DNA of 64,000 nt from Lactarius indigo (lineage: Eukaryota; Basidiomycota; Agaricomycetes; Russulales; Russulaceae): NCBI GenBank assembly GCA_025766275.1, contig JAFKAC010000038.1, positions 186,001 through 250,000 on the forward strand, given 5' to 3'. Below are positions 49,922 to 63,356 of this stretch, piece after piece. The translations under genes were made by a program, and so were the position numbers. The notes below the pieces were generated by a model. It did not search any database, was not told where the DNA came from, and saw nothing but the letters and a program-made list of their open reading frames with translations. Numbering within the stretch: position 1 is the first letter of the stretch; each line of letters opens with the position of its first letter.

Positions 49922-50915
49922 TCACATCGTACGACGGTAGCGCATTCTGTCCAGCACCTCGGCACAGCGTCTTCTGCTTTGCTCCGCTTCTTCATCTAAT
50001 AGTTCATCACCGGGCACATGGAATTGAACCACAGCATATTCGAGGTCGACCCGCCGTAGTCGTGGTCCCCATATACTCTCGACATAACAATCAACGAGCC
50101 GCACAGTTGTGAGCAGACTCATTTGCGGGTTACAAAGGAAGGCGTGCAAGGGGAGCGACGGGGACGAGCGTCGCTCGACCAATGTACAGTGTGCGCAGGG
50201 TAGGGAGGATGGGGAAGAGCCCTTTCGTATCTCCGGGGAAGGCGATGTTTGAGAGATGCAGATCCTGCAGCATCGTCCACGTACGAAAATGAGTAAAGAG
50301 CACGTTAACAACGGGGGCGACGATCTGCATCATGCTCTCAGGTGTAGATAGCGACGAAAGCGGGCCCTCTGCACAACGCACCGCGATAGAAAAATGGTGA
50401 GCAGGATCAGGCCCCGTCCATTTGAATTTCTGTGGACTGCCATCCATAGCAGTAGCTATGCAGATATCGGGGGTTGATTTGGTGGGAGCAACTCACTTGA
50501 CAAGTTCCAACGCCGAGAGGTTTTGGTCGTCTGCGTCTCCATCGCTCGTGGAGTGCATGCAGAGACACAAATCTTCGAGTTCAAGGTTGTCCGACTCCGT
50601 GACACCTTGGAACCGAGTGCTTTCGAAAAAGTGTCTTATTTGACGGAAGGCACCCAGGCCCACCTCCCCTCCTGAAAGCCTAACAGCGATGCTGCTCGGT
50701 TTCCTCAACGTTTCTGACCCCCAGATCATCGGAGGAAATCGAGCCATCGCAGATGTAGACGAAAAGTCTAGGTGTTGATACAAAATCCGCGAAGCAATGG
50801 CAAATATGAATTTGTTGAGGACGAGAACATACGCAGGTATGGGGTGGACGGCGATAGCAATACCCAAGATTTGTGTCAGTAGTTCTGTAGGAAGGCTGAG
50901 CAAAATCGAGGTCAT
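49922..50915 (-). CDS. F-box-type protein
   Basis: It begins MTSILLSLPTELLTQILGIA, a typical F-box start, with VLVLNKFIFAIASRILYQHL completing the helical bundle. Later segments (WTMLQDLHLSNIAFPGDTKG, FPILPTLRTLYIGRATLVPV) have the irregular leucine pattern of mushroom F-box/LRR-like proteins. The C-terminus is ELLDEEAEQSRRRCAEVLDR. Between LYIGRATLVPVAPLAR and NPQMSLLTTVRLVDCYVES the frame changes near 50.13 kb without an obvious intron. This is either a one-base error or a small break. At least one intron lies near 50.45 kb. Likely an SCF adaptor; the substrate is unknown. Confidence 0.7.
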
Positions 50916-51115
50916 CGTGTGTGCTCGATGGCATATATTACTACGCGCCTAATTGGGAACGCTGTTAACAAGTCTCGACTGGTACTAATAGCGCCTTGTG
51001 AGAGATTTATTTTTTAGACTAAAGTATACAGGCATCACTTTCACTCTGCAGACCGAGGTTCACTCGCTGTCAATGTCAATCTAGTGATTGTAGATGATTA
51101 GCAGCGAGTTTCTGG

Positions 51116-53971
51116 TTATGAAAATGTTTCACCTACGACGTTGGCCATCTTCCCTCTCGCCCTCCCAGCTGCCGCCCTTGTCGATGTCCTCCCTGCAGTC
51201 GTCTCTGAGGGTGCGAAATTGAGTGTCGTCTGTCTTGCCTTGGTTGATGTTTGGGTAGCCTTGCCTGCAGGGGCTCTCTTGTTCGTCTTTTGATTACTGT
51301 AGGAGCCAATTAGATCTTGCGGCGATAAGAGGAACTAAATACGAGCCTCGATGCCGCAGAGCGACTAGCTCTCTTTGTTGTCTTCGGAAATCCCTCCTCG
51401 ACTATTTCTTCATCTTCATCGTCCTCATCGCTCTTGACCTCCGTAAGTAGGATATGTATTGTCAGGCGTGGCCCTACTCACTACGTCCTTCTTCCTAGAG
51501 GTTGATGCCTTCTCCTTGGCCATGGTCGGCCCTGCTGCCTTCTTCCCTTTGGTTGTCGCAGCTTTCTTTGCTAATCGAGGATGGGCTGAATCAGAGTCGA
51601 AATCTGAATCTGGCTCGTCGACCTCCATCGCCATTGAATCGACCGACTCGGCGTCGTCTTCATCAGCCCCAGTACGAGGCTTAACTCCGCCCTTGATGTC
51701 CACCGGGATCAGTATAGTTACAACGAGCGATACAACAGGACACACCTTCGCTGCTCCCGTCTTCCCCGATCTTTGTTCCTCCACATATTGTTTTTCACGT
51801 TCCTCGCGTACCCTTTCGAGCTGGACCATCTAGGTGAGTTACGGTCTACATCAAATATCCATTTACTTACCACATCGTCCAAGGTCTCCTCGGGCACTTC
51901 GCCGCTCGCCTGGACACCTTTCATAAGCGCCCGTAAAGTGCTCTCCACATGCCTGTGCGTGATCAATCAATCACGGAATGCTCAAGAGAGAATCTAACAG
52001 AAAACACGTACTTACTGATGGCATGTGGGTCGTCCTTTTCCACGAAGATTTGAATCGCGTCCGACATGCCAGCCTCACCAAGCAGTTGCATCTCCTGCGC
52101 ACGCAAATACTCTTGTACTAGCGAGTGTACCCGCACTCGCCCAGCAGCAAGCTTCTCGAGTCCATCGCCATCGTCGTCACCTGCTATCTCGGGTTCGTCT
52201 GCAACAACGCGCCGCGCAGCGGACTTCTTTGCACGATGGAAAACCAAGACGTCGCGTGGATTCGCAATTTTTCCCGCGAATTCTTGGCCAAAGCGGACGG
52301 GGTTCGACATGCTTGACACGCCGGTCGTGTCAACCTGGACATAAATAAGTCAGAACGCGATACTGATCAGAACATAGTGGGAGATTCAGCAACCTTAAGC
52401 CGAACGAGCGGAAGCATGCGAGGAAGCTCGACCTCGCCATCCTGCACGGCCTGTGCATTGCGTCGGTCCCACACGTCATTTGCTTTATCGATCAACTCCG
52501 CCACCTAAAGGAACTCAGGACAGAGAACCGCGTCTCTGTGTCGTGTTACTTACCCTCAATTTGAGATACTTCGTAACCTCCATCTGATCCGTAACGTCGA
52601 AACCTTCCTCCTCTGCGACTTCTGTAAGGAGAATCTCATCCATCACGAATGGGCGAACGGTGCGCAGAGGAATGGGTGTCATTTCGAACTCTTTCCCATG
52701 AATCTTCAGGAGTGCGACGTGTCTTTGGCAAAACCAATTAGCCGCCCGTGAAAAGTAATGTGATATCAGTCCGCACTTATCCACTGCCTCACCTTCAGCA
52801 AGAGAGGTTGCAACAGATGAACCAGGCTGCGAGATAAAGTATTTCTTCCCGGCGACTGGCTCCGGTCTGATGCGGCAGTCGTGTTCGTGGCCCCAGACGA
52901 CAAGATCTATACTGTCATCAAAAAGTCCCTCCGGAACGGATTCTTGTGGCCCATGTTTAACTCTGAAGATGTTCAGGATCAGAAGACCTGAAAGACTTGA
53001 AACGTGATGCTCTTTCCGCACCGATTTTGGTGTAAGAGCAACACGTTGAACCAATCTTCTTTATCCTTGGGCATGTACATTCGAACGCGATTGCTGCGGA
53101 GCTCAAAATGCATCCTTGCATCTTTGACGTTCCCGATTCCATACAGACCAAGGTGCGTGTTCCCTTTGCGGAGTAGCACTGGACGAACGGCGATGCCATC
53201 CGCTGGAATGTCACTGAGCGGAAGCTCGACCTTTCCGATGTAATTGACAAGCCCCGCTGCGGACAGCATATCAAGAGCACAAAGCGCGCCTTCCTGATGG
53301 TCGTGACGAGGTGATGAGACGAGATGAAACTGGAATGGATGGATTAAGTCGAAGCGAACTAACCGGCCCAGCACCTTGTGGGTCATCATGATTGCCGTGA
53401 ATTGAGAAGACAGGAATAGCGATGTTGAGATTTCTGTCCTCGTAATTGATAGCCGGGAAGCTATGGTGGACATTATGCGTGAGAAGATAAATTGTCAGGA
53501 ATAGAACAGTTTGGCGTACGAGTAACCTGCAGCTTTACCCTCCTCGGGACTGCTTAAGAGCTCTACCTGAACCGGTTTGTCCCCGAGGGTGTATTCTCGC
53601 AGAAGGCTCATTACTTGGTACAAGCAGTCGCGGGACGGTCGATTCTCGTGGAAGAGGTCACCAGCGAGAAGGATGAAGTCTACCTGGTAGGTTTAGGAGA
53701 ATATAAGTGGTGTACAGGACAGGCTGTGACGACTGACATCATTTTTAACAGCAAGGTGCAAGATTTCTTTGAAAGTGTGGACCGAATCTTGTCCACGGAT
53801 GGGATCACGTTCAAGGTATCCAATGTGGTTATCGGTTCGCAAGCAGGATACGGATAGTATCCTCAGGAACTTAGAGACGCTAGTGTGAGTCGTCGCTTCC
53901 TCGCTATATGTGACCTACGTACGTCCGTGTTTAATCGTGGGCGGTGCGAGATCAGTTCCAGACTCGCTCAT
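51116..53971 (-). CDS. MRE11: MRE11 double-strand break repair nuclease (one frame break)
   Basis: MRE11 is the Mn-dependent nuclease of the MRN/MRX complex in DNA break repair. It begins [16 protein letters not shown], which splices to [11 protein letters not shown]. The next block, [20 protein letters not shown], belongs directly after it but is one base out of frame (extra base at about 53836). The phosphoesterase motifs follow: [46 protein letters not shown] and [15 protein letters not shown] with [15 protein letters not shown]. Capping-domain parts include [20 protein letters not shown] and [20 protein letters not shown]. The C-terminus is acidic/Lys-rich ([20 protein letters not shown]) and ends with an Arg/Gly/Ala tail ([18 protein letters not shown]) and TAA 51116-51118. 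Apart from the one base it looks intact. Confidence 0.9.
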
Positions 53972-54086
53972 AATGTGGCGGTTCAGTTCCGTTCCTGGCA
54001 GGCAGACACCGCGTCTCCTGTTACTGTCATAACAATTGAGCATTTTCGTCTCATAACATCACCTCCTCTCATTTCACCACTTCGAC

Positions 54087-55431
54087 ATGTCTGATATGTC
54101 GACGACCAACAGGATGCACGTCGTACGTAGCATATCTCCTCCATAGGTTCCCTCTAGCTCACCCAGTTGCAGGCTGGCACCGTCACTTTTTATCTCGTCG
54201 CTGCACTTGCGGTAGGTCTGCTCTCCCTGAGCCGTCTTTCGTCGATTTATACTCTGCTACTTCATAGATGGTAATGATGTATGTTGTCTTCTGCCACGCT
54301 TCTCCGCCGCTATTTTACTGACATGGCGCAGCAACAAATGGGTCCTGAACGTCACAACCGCACCGCTTTTCTTCTTATTCGCCCAATTTATCATCGCCGT
54401 CATCCTTTTCTACTTTTTCCATGCACTCAAGATAATTACCCTGCCCATGATGCGTGTAGATGCTCCCATCCTAAAAGGTCTTGCCTCAACCGTCATTTTC
54501 AATGTCCTAGCATTGAGGTACATCTCCCGCTTCAATATTTTTGAACGCATATTGACACCACCAACCCGTCGAACAGCACGAGCAACTACAGCTTAAAATT
54601 TGTCGACGCGTCATTCTATCAGGTTGCGCGAGGCCTTCTCCTGCCGTTTACCATCCTTACCTCTTATATCATGCTCCAAACACGCCCCAGCGTTCGCATC
54701 TTATTATCGTGTTCCATTGTTACCTCCGGCTTCTTCACTGGCGTCTTCCTAGACAGTACCCAGGTCTCTGCTCTCGGCATTTTCTTCGGTGCCTCAAGTT
54801 CCCTGCTGAGCGCACTGCACGCTGCTGTGATGAAACGCGGTTTTGAGGTCGTGGAGGGTAGTGCACTGTCCATGAGCTGGTACTCCAATCTGCTCAGTTC
54901 CGTATTACTCGTACCATTCATCATAGTCCTCGGCGAGGGTCCAGCTGTGCTTGAACTACTTTCTGGACGCGCGGAGGGGTTCTGGACGTTCATCATTGGC
55001 TCGGTGGCTACCGTGAGTGCTGTCTGTTCAACCATTGGAAGGGCTTACCTAAATAGTCACGTTTGTCCAGGGCAGTGTCGGCTTTCTGCTCTCCATCGCG
55101 AGTGTCCTTTCGATAAAAGTCACATCTCCGATTACGCACATGATTTCATCTGCTATCCGTGGTGTAGCAGCGTCCATTCTTGGTGTCGCACTTTTCGGCG
55201 ACATCTTGACATTGTGAGTGAAGACGCGATCCTCAACGATTACCGTAAAACTGACGTTGCTGATGCAGAGGTCGTATGTGGGCCATCCTAATCATTCTCG
55301 GGGGGTCCATATATTACACCTGGATTAAACATAATGAATCCCTCGCTCCGGCGCCACCATCGCGGCAATATGAACGGGTAGCGATGGAAGAGCTCGAGGA
55401 AGGATTTGATAAGGAGCAAATCAAAGCCTAA
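54087..55431 (+). CDS. GDP-fucose-type nucleotide-sugar transporter (SLC35C-like)
   Basis: This is a Golgi-type antiporter of the drug/metabolite superfamily. Exons read NKWVLNVTTAPLFFLFAQFI, then IAVILFYFFHALKIITLPMM, STVIFNVLAL, and across an intron SLKFVDASFYQVARGLLLPF. These are followed by ILLSCSIVTSGFFTGVFLDS, LGIFFGASSSLLSALHAAVM, SMSWYSNLLSSVLLVPFII, KVTSPITHMISSAIRGVAAS and WAILIILGGSIYYTWIKHNE. The KFVDASFYQVARGLLLPFT block, the VTSPITH motif and GGSIYYTWI agree closely with the GDP-fucose transporter FUCT1/SLC35C1, and less with GDP-mannose Vrg4. The C-terminus is acidic (MEELEEGFDKEQIKA). The start at 54087 (MSDMSTTNRMHVV) lies 115 bp from MRE11. The two enzymes making GDP-fucose are 4.4 kb downstream, which supports the substrate call. 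Confidence 0.85.
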
Positions 55432-55746
55432 AAGTACACGATACATTGCGCGAGATATATAGCATAGATATTACATACAGTCTGCGGAGTCTTAGACTAG
55501 ACTAGACGAGACACTTTTCTTCCTTCCTTACCCTAGACAATAGACCCTTCAGATCTTTATATGCCACTGGGAATCGCCTTTCGATGAATCAAAACCTAAG
55601 TTCGCACAACTGGAGGACAATGATAACTTGAAGGAACCTTGCTGTAAGTTCTTGCCACCATGTGAGTATTTTTTTGCCGATTCCCACACTACTGTAGTAC
55701 TAGTACTCTCACGTAATGTATCGTGAGGTTTCCCTAGACAGCGACG

Positions 55747-57208
55747 ATGACGATGTTTGATCGAAAAACTATCGCCAGTGAAGCGTATGCTCTCGCAGTG
55801 TCTAATGAGCCTATTGCTCCTCTCGTCAAGGAAGCACTCGATGTCATTGATCACGCCCTTGACGAATATGGGTGCGCTCTTATCTGAACATCAACTTTTC
55901 TACCCATTTACTAATTATTGACCTGCTAGCCCGAATAAAGTTTCCCTGAGTTTTAATGGTGGCAAGGACTGTACGTACCCACCTTGCGAATATCGACCCC
56001 AGATAGTGATCCGAATTGTGCAGGCACTGTTCTCCTCCATCTATATGCCGCCGCCCTCGCTAAGCGCAACGTCGATCCTTCAACCCCCGCACTCTATATC
56101 CCCGTTCCGTCGCCTTTCCCTGCACTCGAGGCATTTATTTCCAGTGCTCCACGCGTGTATAACTTGTCTGTTTTCACTTGTGCTACGCATTCTCCAACCG
56201 CAACTTCGGTCGGGTCCCCGACAGCGGGTGATGACATACAGGCCAACGGCGCCGATGGCATGCGTGGGGCTCTAGAGATATTTCTTGCACGCTTTCCTAC
56301 GGTGGAGGCCATTCTCGTTGGTACACGGAGGACGGACCCACATGGAGGTATGCATTCCCTCTTCCTGCTTGTCGGTCTGTTTCTCTGAGAAATGTGTAGC
56401 GACACTAGGCTTTCGCGTCAAGACTGACCCTGACTGGCCACAATTCATGCGTGTAAACCCGATCATCAACTGGGGCTATTCGGACGTGTGGACATTCCTC
56501 CGCAGGCTCAAAGTGCCATATTGCTCTTTGTACGACGAAGGGTAAGTATATTTTTCCACCCTCGATTGTTCTTCCATGTCCCCACCCTAGATATACCTCT
56601 CTTGGTTCCACCTACAACACCTTCCGAAATCCAGCGCTCCTCGTAGCCGACGAGCCTCGGCTGGGTGTATCGTCACGTGAGCATAAATCTGCGCCGAGTA
56701 TATATATAATTTGACTCGATCACGGTGTGCCCCTTTTCCAGCCTCTACCCTCCACTTACCCAAACCCAACGTCATTCCGAACCCCATCGTCGTAGCAGTA
56801 AAAATGACAACGCAGCCTATTTCCGATAACTCGGCCACTCCCGTCGCATCTGACTCAAAACCACCCTACCGCACTGACGGCGACCCCGAGGTCGTCCCCG
56901 TTCGCAAACCTTCGTCCGGACAAGGCGACCTCCCAGATCTCACGAGCCTGCAAATAATTGCCAGCGATCCCGAGACCGCTTGTGGGATTCCCGTCCAAAA
57001 AACAGTCAAACGGTTCGAAGTGGAGGCGGCACGAGATGAGTTGGTTGGTGACACGGCTACGATAGACGCCCCTGCTCCTCATTGCACTCCAAACAACGAC
57101 GCCAGCCTGCCCGCGCCAACCCCCCGCTATCGTCCCGCGTACGAACTAGCCGATGGTGCGCACGAACGACTGGGTAGGGGTACACACCCGCCTGTGCTGA
57201 AAACATAG
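55747..57208 (+). CDS. FAD1: FAD synthase (PAPS-reductase-like, Fad1)
   Basis: Fad1 adenylates FMN to FAD. Exons read [38 protein letters not shown], then [20 protein letters not shown], which carries the PP-loop SFNGGKD of the PAPS-reductase fold. Next come [60 protein letters not shown] and [20 protein letters not shown], then [18 protein letters not shown], the conserved substrate-binding C-terminal motif. A long hydrophilic extension (about 56.75-57.2 kb), Pro/Asp-rich and without a domain, follows the catalytic part and is longer than in yeast Fad1. The stop is at 57208. The gene sits between the transporter and the fucose enzymes, with no known link to them. Confidence 0.92.
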
Positions 57209-59371
57209 CCATATCTAGTGGGTGTTGTTTTAAGGCGATAAATGTCAGAAGTATGTATAACATTTCTGGCCACCAGGCTCTACGTTTTGTGTCTTTCGAG
57301 TCCCTTACATTACTTCCTGGGCCGTGGAACCCTGAGAAGGTTTAGTCTTAGCCCGTCGATGTCCTCTTAGCATTTTCTTCGAGTATGATCAATCAATCCC
57401 TTCTACTGAGCGCTGAGCATCGAGCACCACGGCCCCCCAGCTTGGGTCCTTTTTTTGCACATCAGACCTTCGACCTTCACAAAAGCTTACGCTTCCGGCG
57501 TGCAAAACGACAGATAGGAGTCCCTCGATGAGACCAAAAGCAGAACGGGATGTTTAATCTGACATTTGTTACCAATTAACTCATCACTCTTCTGTGCCAT
57601 TCAAGTTCGCCGTGTAGCCAATGCTTGTAACCAGCTTCCAACGTGCGTCTTGACGCTTCAAAGTTGCTCGAACAGCCAACAAAGCAGCAACGAAACTGAC
57701 GCCTAAAAATACCATGCCATTGGCCTTACCCGTGCCCTTCCGATACGTTCGTGGTGAGGGGTGTTCCGACTCTCAGAACGAGGACGGCCTTTTTTCTTCC
57801 TTCTTGCAGTAAGACTTGTCTAACGACCTCATCACCCCCACTATCTACACCGATAACTTTATAGGCATGTTCTGGTGGAGGCTGCCTTGAGACAAGGAGG
57901 CAAATACATTCGATTTATTCCGCTCTGCGAGCGTTTCTCACCCTTGCCCCTCGTCAACAATCTCGTCTCAATGTTTAATCTAAGCGTTGGTCTATGATAG
58001 TAGCCCCACAAATCAGTCGCCAGTCGTTCCTGTACCTGGTCCCTCGTGCATACGGCGATTGGTTGCACCACCAACGAAGTGTGCAAGTGCGAAAGTCTGC
58101 TTGACATGTGAGAATCCCTGTCCCCGGTCTCGTCATGAGAGAGGAGGCACGGAGCTCACCTATATCATACCCATAACGTCGAAGAATAGCATTCGGAAGG
58201 GCCAGATCGTTGGCAGTGCACTGGTCTTTTGGAGATAACCCAGGAGCTTAAAGTCGTCCCTGGCTGACGTGTACACAGGCGCGCTGCTCCAGCCGGACAC
58301 ATTTATGACTTCGCTACTTGCTATCTGAAAGATATTTCTATCGTGGATCCGAGTGAGACGGACCCATTCCGTCGCGGTGCGCAAGCAGACCACGATGTCA
58401 TAGATAAGAGCTACCCCATGAAGAAACTTTCGGGATTAGATATCTAAATGACCTGTATTCTGCACAGCGTACACTGCATGTGATGCCCGACGTCGGGGAG
58501 ACTTCGGTGCTCATCATGTCAGGGAAGGCCAACAGCGGATTACCAAGAGCGATACGGAGACGTACCCCTGCCCGAGAGCCACCTGGGTTACTCATCCCGC
58601 AAGGCAGAGAAGGATACAAAAAAAAACAAGGAAACCGGGGGTTCTTGCAACCGGAGGTACGTTCTGTGCACACACCCCAACTGCCTGCGACGCCATTGCA
58701 GAAAGTGGTACGTATCGCCTCTTATCTAAGGCACGTTCTTTATGGGCCAAATACATCATGGTGGGGTAGCGGGGTTACAGGGTGATAAGTCAATGAGCAA
58801 AAAGGGGCCTCGGTGACGAGAAGAGCTTTTCGAATGCAGCGATAGGAGGGGCATCGGCATTGAACATGAATTTTTGTGTGGGTAACACGGGTTAACTGTT
58901 CTAGGTGTAGTGCCAGTGAGCGCACTCCGCACCGTGGTGCCGTCGCATGATTATTCGAGGCTAGCGTCGTTCGAAGACGGCGGCGCCTGTGCCAGCGGGC
59001 GTACCAAAAAAGGTGAGAACAATGAATAGAGGCGCTCTCGGGAAGCGAAGTGTTGTCGATACAGTACAGCACCGGCTTCTCGCTTATAACGGGATCATTC
59101 GTTGCCATTGCCGCAGGGTGCCGGAAGTAAGTTATACTTACGACCGCCAAAGGCTTGATTTCCCCTTGTAAACGCCAGCAGCCTTTGTTGACTACGTACC
59201 CTTGATTTTTTTTTTCTCTTCGCAGCAAATTTTTGTGATCGTTTTTACGGAAAAGGTTTAGGTCGACCACTGGCACTTGATCATGGTGGCGGGGCCAAGT
59301 CCAGAAAGCTGACAGCGACAATCGCGGTGCTCTGGTGATCGTCGGCATCTGGATCCGATATGAGGCGAGTG
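57209..59371. other. Intergenic stretch without recognised gene
   Basis: This is 2.2 kb with no gene that I can support on either strand. Short frames (longest 59348 to 58740 on the minus strand, 202 codons) lack motifs. No RNA gene pattern (5S rRNA, U6, tRNA) was recognised. Confidence 0.45.
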
Positions 59372-59439
59372 CTACAGCTGTCCGGGCTGGTAAAATAATG
59401 AATAATATTCACCACGATTTGATGCATCGAAGTCGCCGG

Positions 59440-59781
59440 TCAGCGCTTCAGCTGGCACAGGCGGTGGGCGTTCAGCAGGCCACGACCTAGGATCCGGAGG
59501 GGCGTCAATGTTAGGCGCCGGAAGGGGGGTGTCTGCCATTGAAACTCGTGATCGAGAAGAGCACAACGACTGAAGACGCTAATTGGAGATGCAACCCCCA
59601 GCTGACAATACCCACGACGACGACGGGCATCAAAGAAAGCATAATCTAAGCTGACAATTTGTGGCGACCGAGTAGCAACCTTTGCACTAGCATGGCCAAG
59701 CGCCGCCACTTGAACAAACTCATCCATCACGAACGATTCCGGGTCACAAGTGTCAACGCTGTATTTTGGCCCCTCCTCCAA
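59440..59781 (-). CDS. Possible small protein upstream of GDP-fucose synthase
   Basis: A 113-codon frame starts MEEGPKYSVDTCDPESFVMD and contains EFVQVAALGHASAKVATRSP and VSLDYAFFDARRRRG. It lies 97 bp from, and divergent to, the GDP-fucose synthase start. After QWQTP a run of six C separates it from a second open frame (PAPNIDAPPDPRSWPAERPP, ending at 59372), so the true C-terminus may follow either path. No family is recognised. It may be a real small gene or a chance frame. Confidence 0.3.
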   Translation of the reverse strand: MEEGPKYSVDTCDPESFVMDEFVQVAALGHASAKVATRSPQIVSLDYAFFDARRRRGYCQLGVASPISVFSRCALLDHEFQWQTPPFRRLTLTPLRILGRGLLNAHRLCQLKR

Positions 59782-59806
59782 ATATGGCTCACTTTCCCTT
59801 CCCTAA

Positions 59807-61420
<1,614 letters not shown>

Positions 61421-61607
61421 CGTGCTGTAAACGTGCTGTATACTATCTACGATCTATGCCTTTATTTCCACGTACAATTCCACGTACAAATACAATAACC
61501 CCTTGCCAATGCGGAGATGATTGTCGATAGCCGCAGTCGCTTCTTTATCAACGGTCTTTTAAAGGCCCTCTCCGCATCTCCACCGACACCTTTTTTTCTT
61601 TCCACCC

Positions 61608-63093
61608 ATGGCTACACTCGCAAAAGCTACCCCTTTCGCCCTGCGCAACCTGCCGTCCCCAGAAGAATGGCACAAGCGCAAAGTTGCCCTGATCTCAGGT
61701 GTGTCATCCTCCACTGGGATCGCTAACAGACTGACGCCCCTCGTGTTTCGTGTTTGCACAGGCGTCACTGGCCAAGATGGGTCCTATCTGTGAGTGCTAG
61801 GAGTAGCTCGTGTGACCTCAATCGCCAATCAACCCTTCCGTTTCCCCAGAACAGAGCTGTTGCTAGAGAAAGGGTACGAGGTGCATGGCATCATCCGTCG
61901 CTCTTCCAGCTTCAATACTTCTCGCATCAACCATCTTTTCTTCGATCAACATGAGCGTGCGCCACACAGTCCGGTGATATCCTTGTATCCGTACTAATCC
62001 CACCTTTGGGAACAGGCAAGAACAAGTTTGAGTTACACCACGGCGACCTGTCTGATAGTACCAACCTCGTATACATCATTGCGCAGGTCCAGCCATCCGA
62101 GATCTACAATCTCGGTGCACAATCGCATGTCAAGGTCTCCTTCGACATGGCCGAATATACCGGCGATGTCGACGCCCTCGGTACCCTGCGTCTACTCGAC
62201 GCCGTGCGCACCTGTGGCCTCCAGAGCCACGTGCGATTCTATCAAGCGTCGACTTCTGAGCTTTACGGTCTCGTCCAATCTGTCCCGCAGGATGAGAATA
62301 CGCCGTTCTACCCACGCAGCCCCTATGGCGTCGCAAAACTGTATGCCTTCTGGATTACGAAGAACTATCGCGAGGCCTACAATATTTATGCCTGCAACGG
62401 TATCCTCTTCAACCACGAGAGCCCGCGCCGTGGGCGCACGTTCGTGACGCGCAAAATCACTCGTGCCGTCGCAGACATCAGCCTCGGAAAGCAGGCGTGC
62501 CTCTACCTCGGCAACCTCGATGCCCAACGTGACTGGGGCCATGGTGAACTTTTTTTATACATGGGCCTGCTACGTCTTCACCCAAATTGACTTGGTTCCT
62601 ATGTACCCCTCTAGCCCGCGACTACGTAGAGGGCATGTGGCGCATGCTTCAGCAGGATAGTCCCGAGGATTTCGTCCTCGCAACCGGCGAGATGCATTAC
62701 GTGCGCGAATTCGTTGAGAAGGCATTTAGAGTTGTCGGTGTGGAGATAAAGTGAGCTACGGCACCTGAAAGACGATTTTTCGCTGATCGTTGTTGTCCAA
62801 AATAGGTGGTCCGGAAAGGGTGTTGAGGAAGTCGGAAAGGACTCTCAGTCCGACAGGATCTTGGTTCGAGTCGACCCTATGTACTTCCGCCCGGCCGAAG
62901 TCGAGTAAGTACCATACCCTCTTCATCTGCAGGTCTTGATGTGATCTATCCCTCAGGCAACTCCTGGGAAGGCCTACTAAGGCCGAGAGGTTACTTGGCT
63001 GGAAGCGTAAGGTCGATTTTGATTCGCTGGTCAAAGAGATGGTGGAGGCCGATCTCGTGTCGAGCAAGGGCCTGATTGAGGACCACAACTGAG
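61608..63093 (+). CDS. GMD: GDP-mannose 4,6-dehydratase
   Basis: This is the first enzyme of GDP-fucose synthesis, converting GDP-mannose to GDP-4-keto-6-deoxymannose with bound NADP. Exons read [15 protein letters not shown], then a 28-nt exon (61762-61789) coding VTGQDGSYL, the cofactor-binding glycine loop, and [20 protein letters not shown]. These lead to [71 protein letters not shown] (catalytic Tyr-X3-Lys), [40 protein letters not shown] and [20 protein letters not shown]. The end is [10 protein letters not shown] with TGA 63091-63093. All motifs of the short-chain dehydrogenase family member are present and intact. Confidence 0.95.
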
Positions 63094-63203
63094 TGTGTAA
63101 ATGTTACGAACATTGCTACAAAATCTTGTTGCTGTATAGACAAAGGACATTCCTATTCAACGCGTTCTTTTATAAGATTGTTTCACATCAAAACAATTAT
63201 TAT

Positions 63204-63299
63204 GCCGTCGTGGCGCAATGGTAGCGCATCACCTTCCTACTCACGTGATTTACGAGTGGAGGCAGGTGGGGGTTGCGGGTTCGACCCCCGTCGACGGTA
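63204..63299 (+). tRNA. tRNA-Arg (anticodon CCU) with intron
   Basis: The acceptor arm GCCGTCG pairs with CGACGGT (63292-63298; the first pair is G-U). The D-arm is GCGC-AATGGTA-GCGC, the anticodon stem TCACC/GGTGG, and the T-arm GCGGG-TTCGACC-CCCGT. The anticodon loop TTCCTA is interrupted after position 37 by about 24 nt, and the intron contains AGG, able to pair with the anticodon CCT as in other tRNA introns. The D- and T-arm sequences closely resemble yeast tRNA-Arg(CCU). The gene carries A and B boxes for polymerase III. Confidence 0.88.
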
Positions 63300-63356
63300 A
63301 AATACTTGTGCTATTATGTTTTTCTTGGTTGCCCCCATCATTCAGCCACGCCCACA

